A DNA stretch of 64,000 nucleotides from Terebella lapidaria (lineage: Eukaryota > Annelida > Polychaeta > Terebellida > Terebellidae), in the NCBI GenBank assembly GCA_949152475.1, contig OX424561.1:8308001-8372000 (forward strand), written 5' to 3'. A program made the position numbers and the translations under genes. How positions within the stretch are numbered: the first letter of the stretch is position 1; each line of letters opens with the position of its first letter. This document shows, in pieces, positions 35,672 to 47,080 of the stretch. The notes below the pieces were generated by a model. The model saw nothing but the letters and a program-made list of their open reading frames with translations. It did not search any database and was not told the DNA's origin.

Positions 35672-38600
35672 GTCAGTAACTGCGACTATTATCATTTATA
35701 AATGTTGTAGTTCTCATCTCATTTGTCTAATGCCTAATCTGTCTCCCGTCACTGCCTTGTAATCGCTCGTGTTTCGGACAGCGAAATGATCGCAACAATG
35801 ATAAGAAGTGATATGTGGATAACACGTCTGGTGATTCAGGATAGTGTAAGAGTTGAGCTCAACATTTCGCCAGCTATTCGCTTTTTCTGACATGGATAAT
35901 ATTGTCACATTATTACGACTTACAAAAGTATAAAAATGAAATTATCACGGTTGAAAAGTTCTTAATATGTTGCACGATACGGAAACAATTCAAACTTTGA
36001 AAGTTCATTAACTGCACTTCTCCAAAGTAGACGCCGTTAAGCACTGTAGACAGATTCAATTTACGGGACTGAGAGAACGATTCCCGTGGATTTTGTTGCC
36101 CACAAATCACATTGCTTATTCATGAAGACACTGGGGCGTGTACTTCGGTGGATTACGTTCTCGCGCTGATGAGCTTTGCTTACGTGCTCTTCTCTCTTAA
36201 GCTTGCAACTTATTTTCAAACAGGCCTTTTTTTCTCAGGGCCTTCGCTTAATCCCATCACTCATATACTTTTATAGCTTTTATTCCTCTCGGTATATCCG
36301 AGTAGGATTGACTACAGTATCGTAAATAGGATTAGTGGGCAAAATGCACGTCAATGTACAGTTGGCGTAGCTGGTCTGCGTTGGGAAGATGTCTCTCCCC
36401 ACCACTTACCACGTATTGAACATTCCGTACGGAATTCAAACCCACGCGTAAGTGTTTGTTTGTTTGTATGCAAACAATCCACTGGAAGCGATACAATCAC
36501 CGGTATCGGATCGGGAGTGCTATCACAATTGTTTCACATGAAAATAATATCTATTATCCTAGCGATCTTAGCGTTACACGTCTATATTTCTCTACAAGTT
36601 TACCGGTAAAACTTCAAACAGTTCCCTTCAACCAGGACTGGAGGACATGTTATCGCTGAATCGGTACAGACGCACATTTGAAGTTTTTTTTTAGCTTACC
36701 GAACCTATGGTCCGATAAGCTATTGTCGTCAGGTTGCGTCCGGCGTCCGTCCGTCGGCGTCGGCGTTGTCAAAAGCTGGGAAAAATCTGTTCGATGAATA
36801 TTGCTGTAATTCACAAAATATGTTCTATGGACCCGTATCTCCGGACCATTTTTTTTTTCGTCGATTGAATCGTTTTTTCAAAAAAGGCGGCCATTTTTGT
36901 CGAAAAATGGCCAATTTTGGACTTTGGCGGCCATTTTCTCAAAAACTGTCTGATAAGTTTTGCGATTTTTGTTTCAAAAGATTCCCCTGATATACCTTTG
37001 TGCTGTGTATAAGTTTCGTTGCCCTTGAATCATCAGTCTGCGTGTGGCAGCCATTTTGATTTTTTTCGACCGGTCCCAGATAGGACTTTCCCATGTTAAA
37101 TTAGCCTATGCTTTATAATGGAGACAAATTTCTTCTAATATCTCACTTAATATTGGGATTAGACATTAGGAATCAATTGTGCACATATAGGAAATTATAT
37201 ATGCCGATTATTCTCGTGACCTTGAATTTGACCTTCGACCTAATTTTCAAGGTCACGGCACAAAATGGCTGCTAACTCGCTTATTATCGACTTTACAGCT
37301 TAGGAATCAATTGTCAGCATATAGGAAATGATATATTCTGAATATTATCGTGACCTTGAATTTGACCTTTGACCTCATTTTCAAGGTTACAGGACAAAAT
37401 AGCTAATGTCTTCACAGCTTTACAGCTTAGAAATCAATTGTGAACATATAGGAAATGATGTATGCCGAATATTTCGATGACCTTGAACCTGACACATGAC
37501 CTCGTTTTCAAGGTCAGAGCATGAATGATTTGCAATTATTCTCATGACTTCATGACATCGCTTTCAGCTTACATATAACTGAAACACATATCTTGGGTTC
37601 GGTAAGCGCAAGCCCTACGGCTCTATGTTTTTCAGTTACTATATTGCTGCAATATGCATGCACCCATGTGAATGTCGCACATGGATATGTTCAGACTTAT
37701 CTGGGGAGAAATAAAATACTTGACAGTTGTCATACACGCCCATAAACCAAACACCAAGGTCCGGAACTAACTATAGCTGAACATATGAATCCAATCATTA
37801 TTGTTTATTTGCCGAATGTCTCTGATATGCAAGGATATAAAGCTCCGTGTGCAGTATCTGTTCGAGTACTTTCAAATATCGGGTCAAAAAACATTACCAT
37901 GAGGATTGGTTCGGCTTTTTTTTCATTAAAAATATTGGGTAATCTCTGGTATTTTACTTTGATGTTTATGGGGATTTTTAGCTTACCGGCCCATATGGGC
38001 CGATAAGCTATTGTCGTGGCTTTTCGTCCGTCGTCGACGTCATCGTCCGCATCGTTTGTTAACTTTTTTAATCTTTTTTTTTGGGAAATGGCTGTTTTTG
38101 CTTGTTTTTCAACTTTAAAAATTATTTTCTCAAAAACTGTCTGATCAGTATTGATATTTTAGTTTCAAAATGTTCTCCTCATGTATCATTATGGTATGTA
38201 TAAGTTTCGATGCTCTTGAATCGCCAGTCTGCGTGTGGCGGTCATTTTGATGTTTTCTACTGGGCCCCAATAGGACTTTTCCATGTTAAATTCTCCTATG
38301 CTTTAAAATTGGACACTAATATCTCACTTAATATTGAGATTAGAGACTAGGAATCAATTGTGGACGTATAGGAAGTTATATATGCTGAATATTCTTGTGA
38401 CCTTGTATTTGACCTTTGACCTCAGTTTCAAGGTCAAAGCACAAAATGGCTAATATCTCGCTTATTATTGCCTTTATAGCTTAGGAATCAATTGTTGACA
38501 TATAGGAAGTGATGTATGCTGAATATTCTTGTGACCTCGAATTTGACCTCATTTTCAAGGTCAAAGCACAAAATCTCGCTTATTATTGCTTTTACAGCTC

Positions 38601-41600
38601 AGGAATCAATTGTGGACATATAGGAAGTGATATATGCTGATTATTCTTGTGACCTCGAATTTGACCTTTGACCTCATTTTCAAGGTCAAAGCACACAATG
38701 GCTAATATCTCGCTTATTACTGCCTTTACACCTTAGGAATCAACTGTGAACAGGAAATGATATATGCTGAATATTCTCATGACCTTGAACTTGATTTTTG
38801 ACCTCATTTTCAGGTCAGATCACAAATGGCATCTCACTTATTACCAACTTTACAGCTTAGGAATCAATTGTGGTCAAACACCAAATGATATATGCTGAAT
38901 ATTCTCGTTACCTCGACTTGATCAAAGACCTTATTTTCAAGTTTCCTTTGACCTGATTTTCAAGGTGACAGGAAAAATGTATAAAATCTCGCTTATTGAC
39001 TTCATAGTGTGGGAATTAACGATAGACATATAGGAAATGTTACACGCCAAATATTCTGATGACCTCGAATTTGACCTTTGCCTTCATTTTCAAGGCCACA
39101 TGACAAAATTGCAAATATCTCTCTGATTATTGAATTTACAGCTTAGCAATCAACTGCGCACATGATATATGCTTAATATTATATATGCTGAATATTCTCT
39201 TGACCTTGAATTTACCCAGTGACCTGGCTAACATCTACAATATTAAACCTATATTGTTCGGTAACCTATCTTTGGCCCTTTGACTAATTTTTGTTGTACG
39301 CGTTAATGCAGGAGGTCTTGTTTTGGCACGCCGTGCTACTATTAGGACCAATACGGTATCTTGAGTGAAGGGCTTGTTTAAGTGAACTATCGATTTAATA
39401 AAACGTTCACGCAATTTATTTGTTAAAACATTCCTTCAATTCATTAAAGGAATTGGTCTTTCAAACCGTTTGAAAACAATGTATTGAACGAACGATTTAA
39501 CAATGTGAGTATCAACCTATTATCAACAATGCAACCAGATTTTGATGATGACAATAGTAAATTTAAAATAAAACATTTTGCAATACAAAGTTTATCCGAA
39601 GATAAATTGAGCGACCGGTTTACTATTTTTAACTATTTAAAAGTAACCGGTTAAGTAGGTAAACCGGTTTTTAACTATTTTCCTCGCCATGTTCCATTAA
39701 ACATGTTAAAGGGTTGAGTACTCATCGACGTTTCGACAACCAGGATTGGCAAGTCACTTGTAACTGATTTTGGAAGGGTTTCACTTTCGTAGGTCAGGTT
39801 AGAAGGGTTATATATAATATCCGTGATGAACATGACCATGGCGATTCCGAGCCACCGTACCGCGTAATATCTTGTTGTTGTTGTTTCAATAACTTCATGA
39901 CGTCTCCATACTCATGATACTCAAATGATACGCATCGGCTTAAAAAATCATTTCTTTCATATAATCCTTTGCCTCTAACTTAACATGGTGTTTTTCGTCT
40001 GGTGTATATGTCAGCACTTTCTCCCGTGTTTTGGCAAATAGCAATCTTACAGCTTAAATAGTCTGCACACAAAATGACCAGATTGTGGTGAGCGAGTCAT
40101 ATGTGCTATTGTTCTTGCTGAAAAAAAAAATGAGTTTCGAAATTACGAACTTGGAGACAAATTTGATTAAATTCATTTCATTTCAGTGTCAACCTTTGTT
40201 ATTGACTTTTTTTGGAGCTAATCAGTATGAATGGCCCGACTAAATATTGTTGTCTGAAAGAGCACGTGACATGTTTTATCTAAATGTTGAAAAACTCTTT
40301 GGAAAACAATTAACTTTACGCCTAAAATGGCGTAATTATCCACCTGGTATATTTGTGTGGAGTATTGTTGTATGTAAACAGTTACTAGTATATGGGTATA
40401 TAACTTACTGTTGAAAAAAAAACTAGACTCTGAAAAGAAGTTTGAAGTGGGTGTGTTGATGCAGTAGTCAAATATGAATATATAGCGCCAAAATTATACA
40501 TACTAGCCTTCAATATATCCGTCACAATTCATATTTTACAAATTGTGTATAAAATGTAACCAAAAGCACGCTGAAAAATGAAATTGGGAGTTACGAATAC
40601 CGATTTTGACACATGTTTGTTACGGGATATTTAGCGAAATTCACACCGCCTGCCTAGTCTGTGTGATATATTTGAGAATGACACAATACATTTGAGAGAA
40701 GCATCAACCCTGTCTATTGAGTATCATGTTTATCAAATATCCAGCTGATAGAAACAGATATGACACTGTGCGTTAGTGTGATGCACTGAATTTTGTAGCT
40801 TGATATGCGACGTGGGAATCTTCGGTCCGCTTCATTTATCACGATATCTTCCCCAATTCCGAGACAGTAATAGCCGTATTTTTGTTGCTGATAGGCCCAC
40901 TCGTGAAGTGGCTGGTTGACGACGGCTGACATGTAACAGGCCGTGGATGTTGTTTCCAATTTCGTGGCCAATTTGTTCATGACTTTACGTGTATTGGGTG
41001 CGTTATTGGAACATTTGGGTACCTGTTTTTCTCAAGTATACCTTGTCGCTAGCAGCCATAAACTCCTAGAAGCGCCGTGAGAAAGATAGCCTTTGCTTGT
41101 TTAATTTCCATGCAGGGTATAAGTTTTTGTCTCCTGGGGTCACCTGACAACCTGCTGTTTTCTTTATAAAATGTCCCAAGTCGTGGGATACACAGCAGGC
41201 GTGACCGAGATCAAGTGTCCATGCCTGTAGGTTGTTGGGGGAGGAATTAATAAAGTTTTGATTGAAAGGAATACAATATTCTGTGACAAGGGTGTTGGCT
41301 TGTTGTTCCCACAGACTGAGTACACTGAAGTCGTCATGCTGCAAGTATATTTCTCATGCACATTTACTTTACAGGTTTTGAACTGAAAAACGTTACAACC
41401 GAGAAAAAAAATGGATATAATGTGTAATACATAATGGCGACGATAATATTGTTGAGACTCACTCCTATCTTAGGTACCTCGATCTTAGGTAAATGAATGC
41501 ATTTACAAATTGTGAAATAATTTTACAATCGTAGGATGGCAGACTAATAGTCACATGATACATCTCTCACCTGTGTGCAGATAAAAAGCTATTATGAAAG

Positions 41601-44548
41601 TTCGTATTTCTGCAAACCGATGTCAATACTAGTATACGAATTTCAACTGCAGACACTCGATTCCCACCACAACTAGAGAAATATAAAAAAAACATGCACG
41701 AACCAGGCAGTTCGCAGACAATTCTTCACTTTTTGTGTACTTTGTAATGCTGTTAGAGTTTGATACAGTAGGATATCAGTTGGTGTGCCATTATGAGGCA
41801 AAATTATTCTTTCAACAAAACTTCAATATCTCTGATTGTATTCTCCAGGTCACACGCGGACGGTGCACATTGAAGGGTGCCTTCTGTTTAACGTGACGAC
41901 AAACGCGTGCCGCGGGTACTGCCTCTCGTACGCTCACCCCTCGCCCTACGCAACATTACAGAAGAACCCCAACCACAGGATCACCTCCAAAGCCGAGTGC
42001 TGTGGCATTGCCGACACACACGACGTGAGTGACATTGAAACCCACACACGTGACACTTCTCACTGGCACGCAAACACGTAGAATCGTCCCATATGTCAGG
42101 CTAAATTGTTCCTAGGAGTGAACACTCACCAGTAAAGTCAGAGACACATATCGTTCCATCACCACGGACATTTTGTCTTCGCTAAAAGAGTATGTTTTAT
42201 CGAGTCGACCTATATACTGAATATTGTGGGGGTTCGCCCATCGTCCGTCTTGAAGAGTGTATAATCTGATGGATTTTTAAAAAAAAACTGACGACAACCC
42301 ATTCCAAATTGGTGGTCAATTTATACAACGATTTCCGTTTTTCTCAAATATGACATCACGTCTTTGTTACAAAATATGACCTCTAACCTCCCGATTATGT
42401 CTACCTAAAAATTGTAGAAAACGTGACCTACAAGTTCTTACGTAGTTTATTCGAAGTTTTAGAGCCATTGTTAGGTACACTCAATGTAGGTTCGCTACAT
42501 TACCATTGGTGAATTGATCACCCTGGGCAGAACATTCGAGTTCATGGTTTAGGATTGTAGGGTTCGCATATAAGAAGTCATATTTGATGCATCTGTAATG
42601 TCCTTGAACTTGGTCCTATAAGACCTTGAGTAATTGAAACCAATCATGTTCACATCCAATTGTAAACTGGACACCAAATGTTTTAGTTTGTATTATTTAT
42701 GAAGTCATTTATATATCGTGTATTTCACGGTGACCTCGAGCTTTACCTAATATGACTTTGAGATACCGAACACAATGTAATGTTATCGCGAGACAAAGCC
42801 CGTAGAAAAAAGATAAAAATCAGATTTGCTTGTAATGTATTCTTTTGGTAACACTGTGTCTAATATAATTTTCGATGTTTAATTTTCATAGTTATAAGTT
42901 ATATTTACCATGGAAAGAGTAAATCGTCTATTGAGGCAAGAGTCTTTGAGACTGAGTCCCCGAACAAATTACCCGTAAGCTCCAATACCATTGCACATAA
43001 TCGTGAGAGTAAGTAGGTAGGCAGGTACCTGAAACTTGCACATTCCATCCAGGACTTCAGATGACAGATATTTGATACGGGTGGATGATAACATATTGGT
43101 TGATACTTCAAACATCTTTGATTCCGATTACACGTTTTATCTATGATGCATATAGTACATTAATACAAACATTCATACAATTCATGCATAGTACATGCAT
43201 GGAATTTGTCTGTTTGTCGGTATCTTTTTGTGCTTTCATGGTTAAAGGTACTTCGTAAACGTTGACATTTGATGTTGAATAATCAACGAATATTAATCAA
43301 GATTGTGCCCTTTGAGTGGAGTGAGCAAGGTAATTTGATAGAGTCCTACTATTATCAGTGTGGACCAACTCACCTGACTGAATAAAAACATCTACATTTA
43401 CAATTGTAGGTTAGCATTTACACGTGCAACGATGTGCATTTCAATAATTATCAATTCGAAACGGACGTCTCGGATTGTCACATGAAAAAAAAATTGCTGG
43501 TATATATACTATTTTGATTACCAGTAATGATTTTGTTCTACACGGAATATTTCGATATGTGAATATAATAGTGATAATATTGATGGGGTTTGTTTCGGAT
43601 TTCAAAAATCTTTTATTATGTTGTTGGGCAGTTGTGTATTATTTCCACAATAGAAACCACTATATACCACATATTGTTTGATCTTGAGGGCGCCAGTGTG
43701 TCTTGGGACAAAATATTTCATTTCTATTCCAAAATGTTGTAGTTTATAATTGTCATTGGCTCCATCAACATCTTGTTGTATTGCTAGTAATAGGTTGCTA
43801 CTTACATTCAAACAACGGACAATATAATATCGAAATACATATTCGTTATTTCAACCATCTTAAACTTAGATACCCAACTGTTAATATAAAATGTTTAGGC
43901 GTATGTCAGGTACTCAATTGTTTAAAGTACTCAATTGAGTCACGTGTGGCCATGTATGTGTCCACTGACACATGACATTGATGATCACAATAAAACAACC
44001 AATATTAAACACTTCGGGATAACAACAAAGCCCACCCAAACATTTTGTGCATGCTAAATATCTGATTGTACATTGTACAGTATAGTGTGTACCTACAGAT
44101 ACTGTATACATAAACAGCTTACAACTGCCCAATGACCGATTAAAACAATTTCGAAATACTACACAGACCTCATGAGATAAGTTTTGACAAATAAAGCACC
44201 AAATAAGTGATAAGTAGGTAACCAAATACGTACCAAATCACACCCGAAAAAGGATATTCTTTTGACGTCGACCAACAGTGACACTGACAAGTTTGATACT
44301 TATATTATCACGAAAATTGATGTATATAACTATGTGGATCCAGATACTGTAATAATAATTAAGTGAAATCCTGAAATATAACATGTGTTATAGTATTTGT
44401 AGATAATGTAAGTCTATGTGATATTTTGCAGGTTTATGTGGAGGTCCGCTGTCTTACGTATGCAGGAATAGACACTCGAACTCTGTTATTCAAATCGGCG
44501 AGATCGTGCTCGTGTACAATATGTAGGAACACCCTGTCATTCAACTGA
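35548..44548 (+). CDS. GPA2: Glycoprotein hormone alpha-2 (thyrostimulin alpha subunit), three coding exons
   Basis: This is a secreted cystine-knot hormone subunit. In known animals GPA2 pairs with GPB5 and signals through an LGR-type receptor. The coding sequence is the join of 35548-35671, 41849-42024 and 44432-44548, giving 138 aa. Introns are GT-AG, with phase 1 then phase 0, and are 6177 and 2407 bp. Residues 1-30 form a signal peptide with a hydrophobic core (ILLALLYML). The mature part starts around HSWERPGC. All ten family cysteines are present: C38, C52, C62, C66, C92, C93, C107, C126, C128 and C131. They include the knot signatures C-R-G-Y-C (62-66) and C-S-C (126-128). N56-V-T is an N-glycosylation site. 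The length fits the family. Three R2 and several R1 repeats fill the introns. Start alternative: the in-frame Met at residue 11. No disabling change is seen. Confidence 0.93.
35672..36683 (+). other. GPA2 intron 1, left part
   Basis: This is intronic sequence before the first R2 insertion. No further gene or repeat was recognised. Confidence 0.5.
36684..37633 (+). mobile_element. R2 repeat in GPA2 intron 1, copy 1
   Basis: The left end TTAGCTTACCGAACCTATGG (36691) and the right end GGGTTCGGTAAGC (about 37594-37606) show the inverted GCTTACCGAAC ends. A CGTCCGTCCGTCGGCGTCGG tract follows the left end. Three ~130-bp units at 37120-37520 each carry CAATTGTG...CATATAGGAAATGAT, TGACCTTGA and TTTTCAAGGT. 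The units contain a perfect TGACCTTTGACCT at 37363-37375. Confidence 0.85.
37210..37520 (+). promoter_or_regulatory. Nuclear-receptor-like motif cluster in R2 (intron 1, first)
   Basis: TGACCTTGA occurs at about 37218, 37350 and 37478. TCAAGGTCA occurs at about 37248 and 37508. TGACCTTTGACCT occurs at 37363. TCAAGGTCA is the extended half-site known for ERR and NR5A receptors. AGGTCAAAGGTCA is the DR1 site known for RXR heterodimers, HNF4 and COUP-TF. The motifs are in the DNA; receptor binding is inference. Confidence 0.5.
37634..37974 (+). other. Spacer between two R2 copies
   Basis: Unique intronic sequence. No feature was recognised. Confidence 0.5.
37975..39292 (+). mobile_element. R2 repeat in GPA2 intron 1, copy 2
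   Basis: The left end is TTTTTAGCTTACCGGCCCAT. The right end is ATTGTTCGGTAACCTATCTTTG. It contains about seven ~120-150-bp units (38300-39230) with the same layout as the first intronic copy. Unit number therefore varies between R2 copies, as expected for internal tandem repeats. Confidence 0.85.
38390..39230 (+). promoter_or_regulatory. Nuclear-receptor-like motif cluster in R2 (intron 1, second)
   Basis: Perfect TGACCTTTGACCT (DR1) lies at 38410-38422 and 38662-38674. Perfect TCAAGGTCA lies near 38429, 38555 and 38681. TGACCTTGA lies near 38782 and 39193. Near matches occur in the other units. Confidence 0.5.
39497..39600 (-). repeat. R1 repeat fragment in GPA2 intron 1
   Basis: GTATCAACCTATTATCAACA, then ATGCAACCAGATTTTGATGATG and ACATTTTGCAATACAAAG, match reverse-complement R1. 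Confidence 0.75.
39600..40713. other. GPA2 intron 1, unassigned part
   Basis: An imperfect local repeat of ACCGGTTTACTATTTTTAAC type lies at 39613-39685. Nothing else was recognised. Confidence 0.45.
40714..40980 (-). CDS. Uncharacterised 88-aa ORF on the antisense strand of GPA2 intron 1
   Basis: This complete ATG-to-stop frame begins MNKLATKLETTSTACYMSAV and includes WAYQQQKYGYYCLG and EADRRFPRR. Codon choice looks less AT-driven than in the chance frames of this window, and no long frame overlaps it on the other strand. No domain is recognised. It lies 85 bp downstream of another minus-strand frame (41066-41344), so the two could be exons or pieces of one nested gene or of a decayed element. 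It may still be chance. Confidence 0.25.
   Translation of the reverse strand: MNKLATKLETTSTACYMSAVVNQPLHEWAYQQQKYGYYCLGIGEDIVINEADRRFPRRISSYKIQCITLTHSVISVSISWIFDKHDTQ
41066..41344 (-). CDS. Uncharacterised 92-aa ORF on the antisense strand of GPA2 intron 1
   Basis: The frame begins MQHDDFSVLSLWEQQANTLV and contains LDLGHACCVSHDLGHFIKK and TPGDKNLYP. It has a complete start and stop. Composition resembles the neighbouring frame at 40714-40980 in the same direction. A second frame (41164-41361) overlaps it on the same strand and is probably its shadow. I recognise no family. A possible donor, CAAG|GTATAC, lies about 25 bp after the stop. Confidence 0.25.
   Translation of the reverse strand: MQHDDFSVLSLWEQQANTLVTEYCIPFNQNFINSSPNNLQAWTLDLGHACCVSHDLGHFIKKTAGCQVTPGDKNLYPAWKLNKQRLSFSRRF
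41849..42024 (+). CDS. GPA2: GPA2 coding exon 2
   Basis: It encodes HTRTVHIEGC through IADTHD with five of the ten cysteines (EGC, NAC, GYC, ECC) and the FNVT glycosylation site. The acceptor TGTATTCTCCAG ends at 41848 and the donor is GAC|GTGAGTGAC. The exon is clearly GC-richer than the flanking introns. Confidence 0.93.
42190..42790 (+). mobile_element. R2-like repeat in GPA2 intron 2, degraded
   Basis: TCGAGTCGACCTATATACTG, GGTTCGCCCATCGTCCGTC and later CTATAAGACCTTGAGTAATTG and GGTGACCTCGAGCTTTACCT follow the R2 layout. The ends are too diverged to fix exactly. Confidence 0.5.
42791..43575. other. GPA2 intron 2, unassigned part
   Basis: No gene was recognised. A TTTGTCTGTTTGTCGGTATCT segment near 43205 resembles 25725 in U5. 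Confidence 0.4.
43575..43810 (+). repeat. R1 repeat copy in GPA2 intron 2
   Basis: Forward R1: GGGGTTTGTTTCGGATTTC, TGTTGGGCAGTTGTG, GCGCCAGTGTGTCTTGGGA, TCCAAAATGTTGTAGTTTA and AATAGGTTGCTACTTACATT. Confidence 0.8.
43960..44310 (-). repeat. R1 repeat, diverged minus-strand copy in intron 2
   Basis: ATAACAACAAAGCCCACCCA, AACTGCCCAATGACCGATTAAA, CCTCATGAGATAAG and CCAACAGTGACACTGACAAG follow the reverse R1 order with many changes. Confidence 0.55.
44432..44548 (+). CDS. GPA2: GPA2 coding exon 3 and stop
   Basis: It encodes VYVEVRCLTYAGIDTRTLLF, then KSARSCSCTICRNTLSFN and the TGA at 44546. It holds the last four cysteines. VRCL and the C-S-C-x-x-C ending are the conserved C-terminus of GPA2. 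The acceptor TGATATTTTGCAG ends at 44431. Confidence 0.93.
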   Translation, partial: VYVEVRCLTYAGIDTRTLLFKSARSCSCTICRNTLSFN

Positions 44549-45162
44549 CACCTGACCGCGGACGCACAGACACGTGAATTAGACATATATGCCTCGCAAA
44601 CTTCGAGCTAAAGCTATTCATTCGCCTCGGCTGACCCAACACAATGGACCAATCGCCTGAATTCTACAACAGTTGTAACGTTGTGTTGTAAATATATATA
44701 TATAGATAAACAAATAGCTTCTGCTTTGATGTGTATATATAAGTCTGTGTGTGATGGTATGCTGTAAACATGTTGAGCTTTACGTATTATGTGATTGGAC
44801 ATGTGTGCATTTTGCTATGGGGTAAAACTTTATGCCATGTATCTGACGATAGTTTGTACATTGTATCCAACCACATGATTCTAGTTGTCCTAGATTTTGA
44901 TGGTACTGAGAAAGTACTTGCTTGAAGGTATGATTAGGAGGAGAATGAACCTCAGTGAGGATGCAATTATATTGAGATACTATATATTTGTTGTCAGTGC
45001 CTTTGTTCTGTGTATTGTGTACCCAATTGTTGCTCAGTGCAAAAGGTGAAATTCTGTGAGGCTGATACTTCTGCAACCTGTACATTCGAAGATGTTATAC
45101 CTGATGAAGACCCGGGAGTTGTTCACACGTTCTGTCTAGTATCCCGAATTTGTGCAAAGGGC

Positions 45163-45168
45163 AATAAA
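45163..45168 (+). terminator. Candidate GPA2 poly(A) signal, proximal
   Basis: AATAAA lies 615 bp after the GPA2 stop codon. A second AATAAA at 45676-45681 would give a 1.1-kb 3' UTR. Which one is used cannot be told from sequence. Confidence 0.3.
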
Positions 45169-46049
45169 TACAAGGAATGAACGAAGAATACTTAGGGGCA
45201 ATTGTCACCGCAATGCTCATTCATATACCATGTATACCAAAGGCTTAAAACGAATTCAATGGAGATGAAGTAAATGAGTAGAAGTCGCATAGTATATCAT
45301 TGTTTCGAAATGCAATATTGATCATGTTGATGTGGGGATAAAAAAAGTAGTTAAGAGTACAGATACGGGAAGGACACGGACTGTCGTTTACTTGTCTTCG
45401 ACGAAGAAATGTCAGTGGTTGACATAACAAGATTTTATAAACACTGTAGTCCGTCTCGTCAGTTGCGAACAGATAAAACCCAATTTATTCTAGAGACAAT
45501 CAGACTGTTCGTTGTGAAGTGGTTTAAATATTTGCACGGTTATGTTACAAGTATATGGTGATTAACACACGAGTTTTCACTAAAAAATATCGATGTACCT
45601 GTGGAGTGTTGAGTGTTTGTCTATATTTTTGAGATTTGACAGATAATGTCTGTCCCGAGTAATATTTTCCTGTGTAATAAAGTCGATGCAATATGGTACT
45701 TTTGTTTCATTCCCCCTCATAATGTAAAAATTAGCACAAGGGCTGAGGAAGCTCATCGGAGAGATGTCAAATTTAAAAAAGCAACTGTAAAATTGCTGCT
45801 TTGAACCTTCAAGGTCACCACTGAAATCACTACATATGAATTCCAGTTTAGATGTGCCAATATTAAATCACTATTTGGAGTATTTTATGAGTTTACAGTC
45901 CATTTGCTTATTATTGACAGAAAAATAACGTAAGGAATAGGAAAGAGAACCGTAGAAATGTAAAATTTTAAGCTGTCAAAATCTGAAATGGTCCTTTTCA
46001 AACTTAATCAGTCGACCTTTTGAATTGTGAATGTCATCATTCAAGGTCA

Positions 46050-46730
46050 CCTTGAATCGCAATATATGAAATACCATTTGAATGGGCCACTGATTAAGCT
46101 TTGTCGCCATACATTCCAGGAGTACAGTCCACACTGCTTCTATCCTGTTATGAAGGGAAAATATGACTAAACGTTTGTATTCAGTTCAAAACTGTTATCA
46201 AAGGATAAGTTTTGTTTTGCTAGAAATAGCTCGAAACGTATCATAAAACAAACACATAATATCTCCTTGAGTTATTTTTAGGTATCTAAATATTTTTAGG
46301 TATTTTGAGAAAATGGCAGGAAACGTCCAAGGTTAGGCACTTTCCAACAATAACGGTTGCCATTTAACGACTGAATATAAAAATCCCCCTTGAATCATTT
46401 TGAGGTATTCAAAAATATTCCACCGTAAACTAAACGTGGACAATTAATTTAATCATTCTTTCCTACATGCTCAAAAATAGATCGTAACTAAACGCAACGC
46501 CACGCAATCATGTTATCGGACCACGAGTACGTACCTGAAAACTATAATCCGATGAAATACTAGAACTGACGTACCTTTCGGTTGGTGAGCGTGTAACGAC
46601 GTAGTGGTGTATATTAGGTCTGGGAATGGTCTTTTCAGTTTGTATATTGGATATACCTTCAGGAAATAACCAAACAGTGTTTTATGTAACGGTTATCGGG
46701 AACATGATACATAACATACACAGGAGCAAA
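46050..46730. other. Unassigned sequence in the duplicated flank
   Basis: TCAAGGTCACCTTGA at 46041-46055 is a partly palindromic ERR/NR5A-type motif, and another TCAAGGTCA is at 45809. These suggest a worn R2 relative at about 45720-46120. I see no gene. Confidence 0.4.
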
Positions 46731-46950
46731 CATGATGAAAACAATGAAGCAAAGCCCGACCAAATATGCACAACTAAAGCCACCTCAGTGTCGTCAGGGG
46801 AAGACAGTGAAAGTAAATATCAATCTACTACCACCAATACAATTAGATTGTTATGATAACAGTATCAAACGTAAAATACAACGTTTTGGAATGGAAACAA
46901 AGCTTACCAAATATTTTTTGTTAATGGAATTAGTATACCAGTACAGTGGC
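46730..46950 (-). repeat. R1 repeat, rearranged minus-strand copy
   Basis: CACCTCAGTGTCGTCAGGGG, ATCAATCTACTACCACCAAT, ATACAACGTTTTGGAATGGA and AATGGAATTAGTATACCAG are R1 landmarks. The order shows an internal junction. Confidence 0.7.
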
Positions 46951-47080
46951 TGATAATCGACATTGCAAAAACTTATTTATCATATGCCAGAATGACAGTC
47001 GATGTGAATAGCATAGTTAATGCTATTATACAGTAATTTGAATTACTGTCAACAAACTCAGACCTGAAAAGACATCATTT

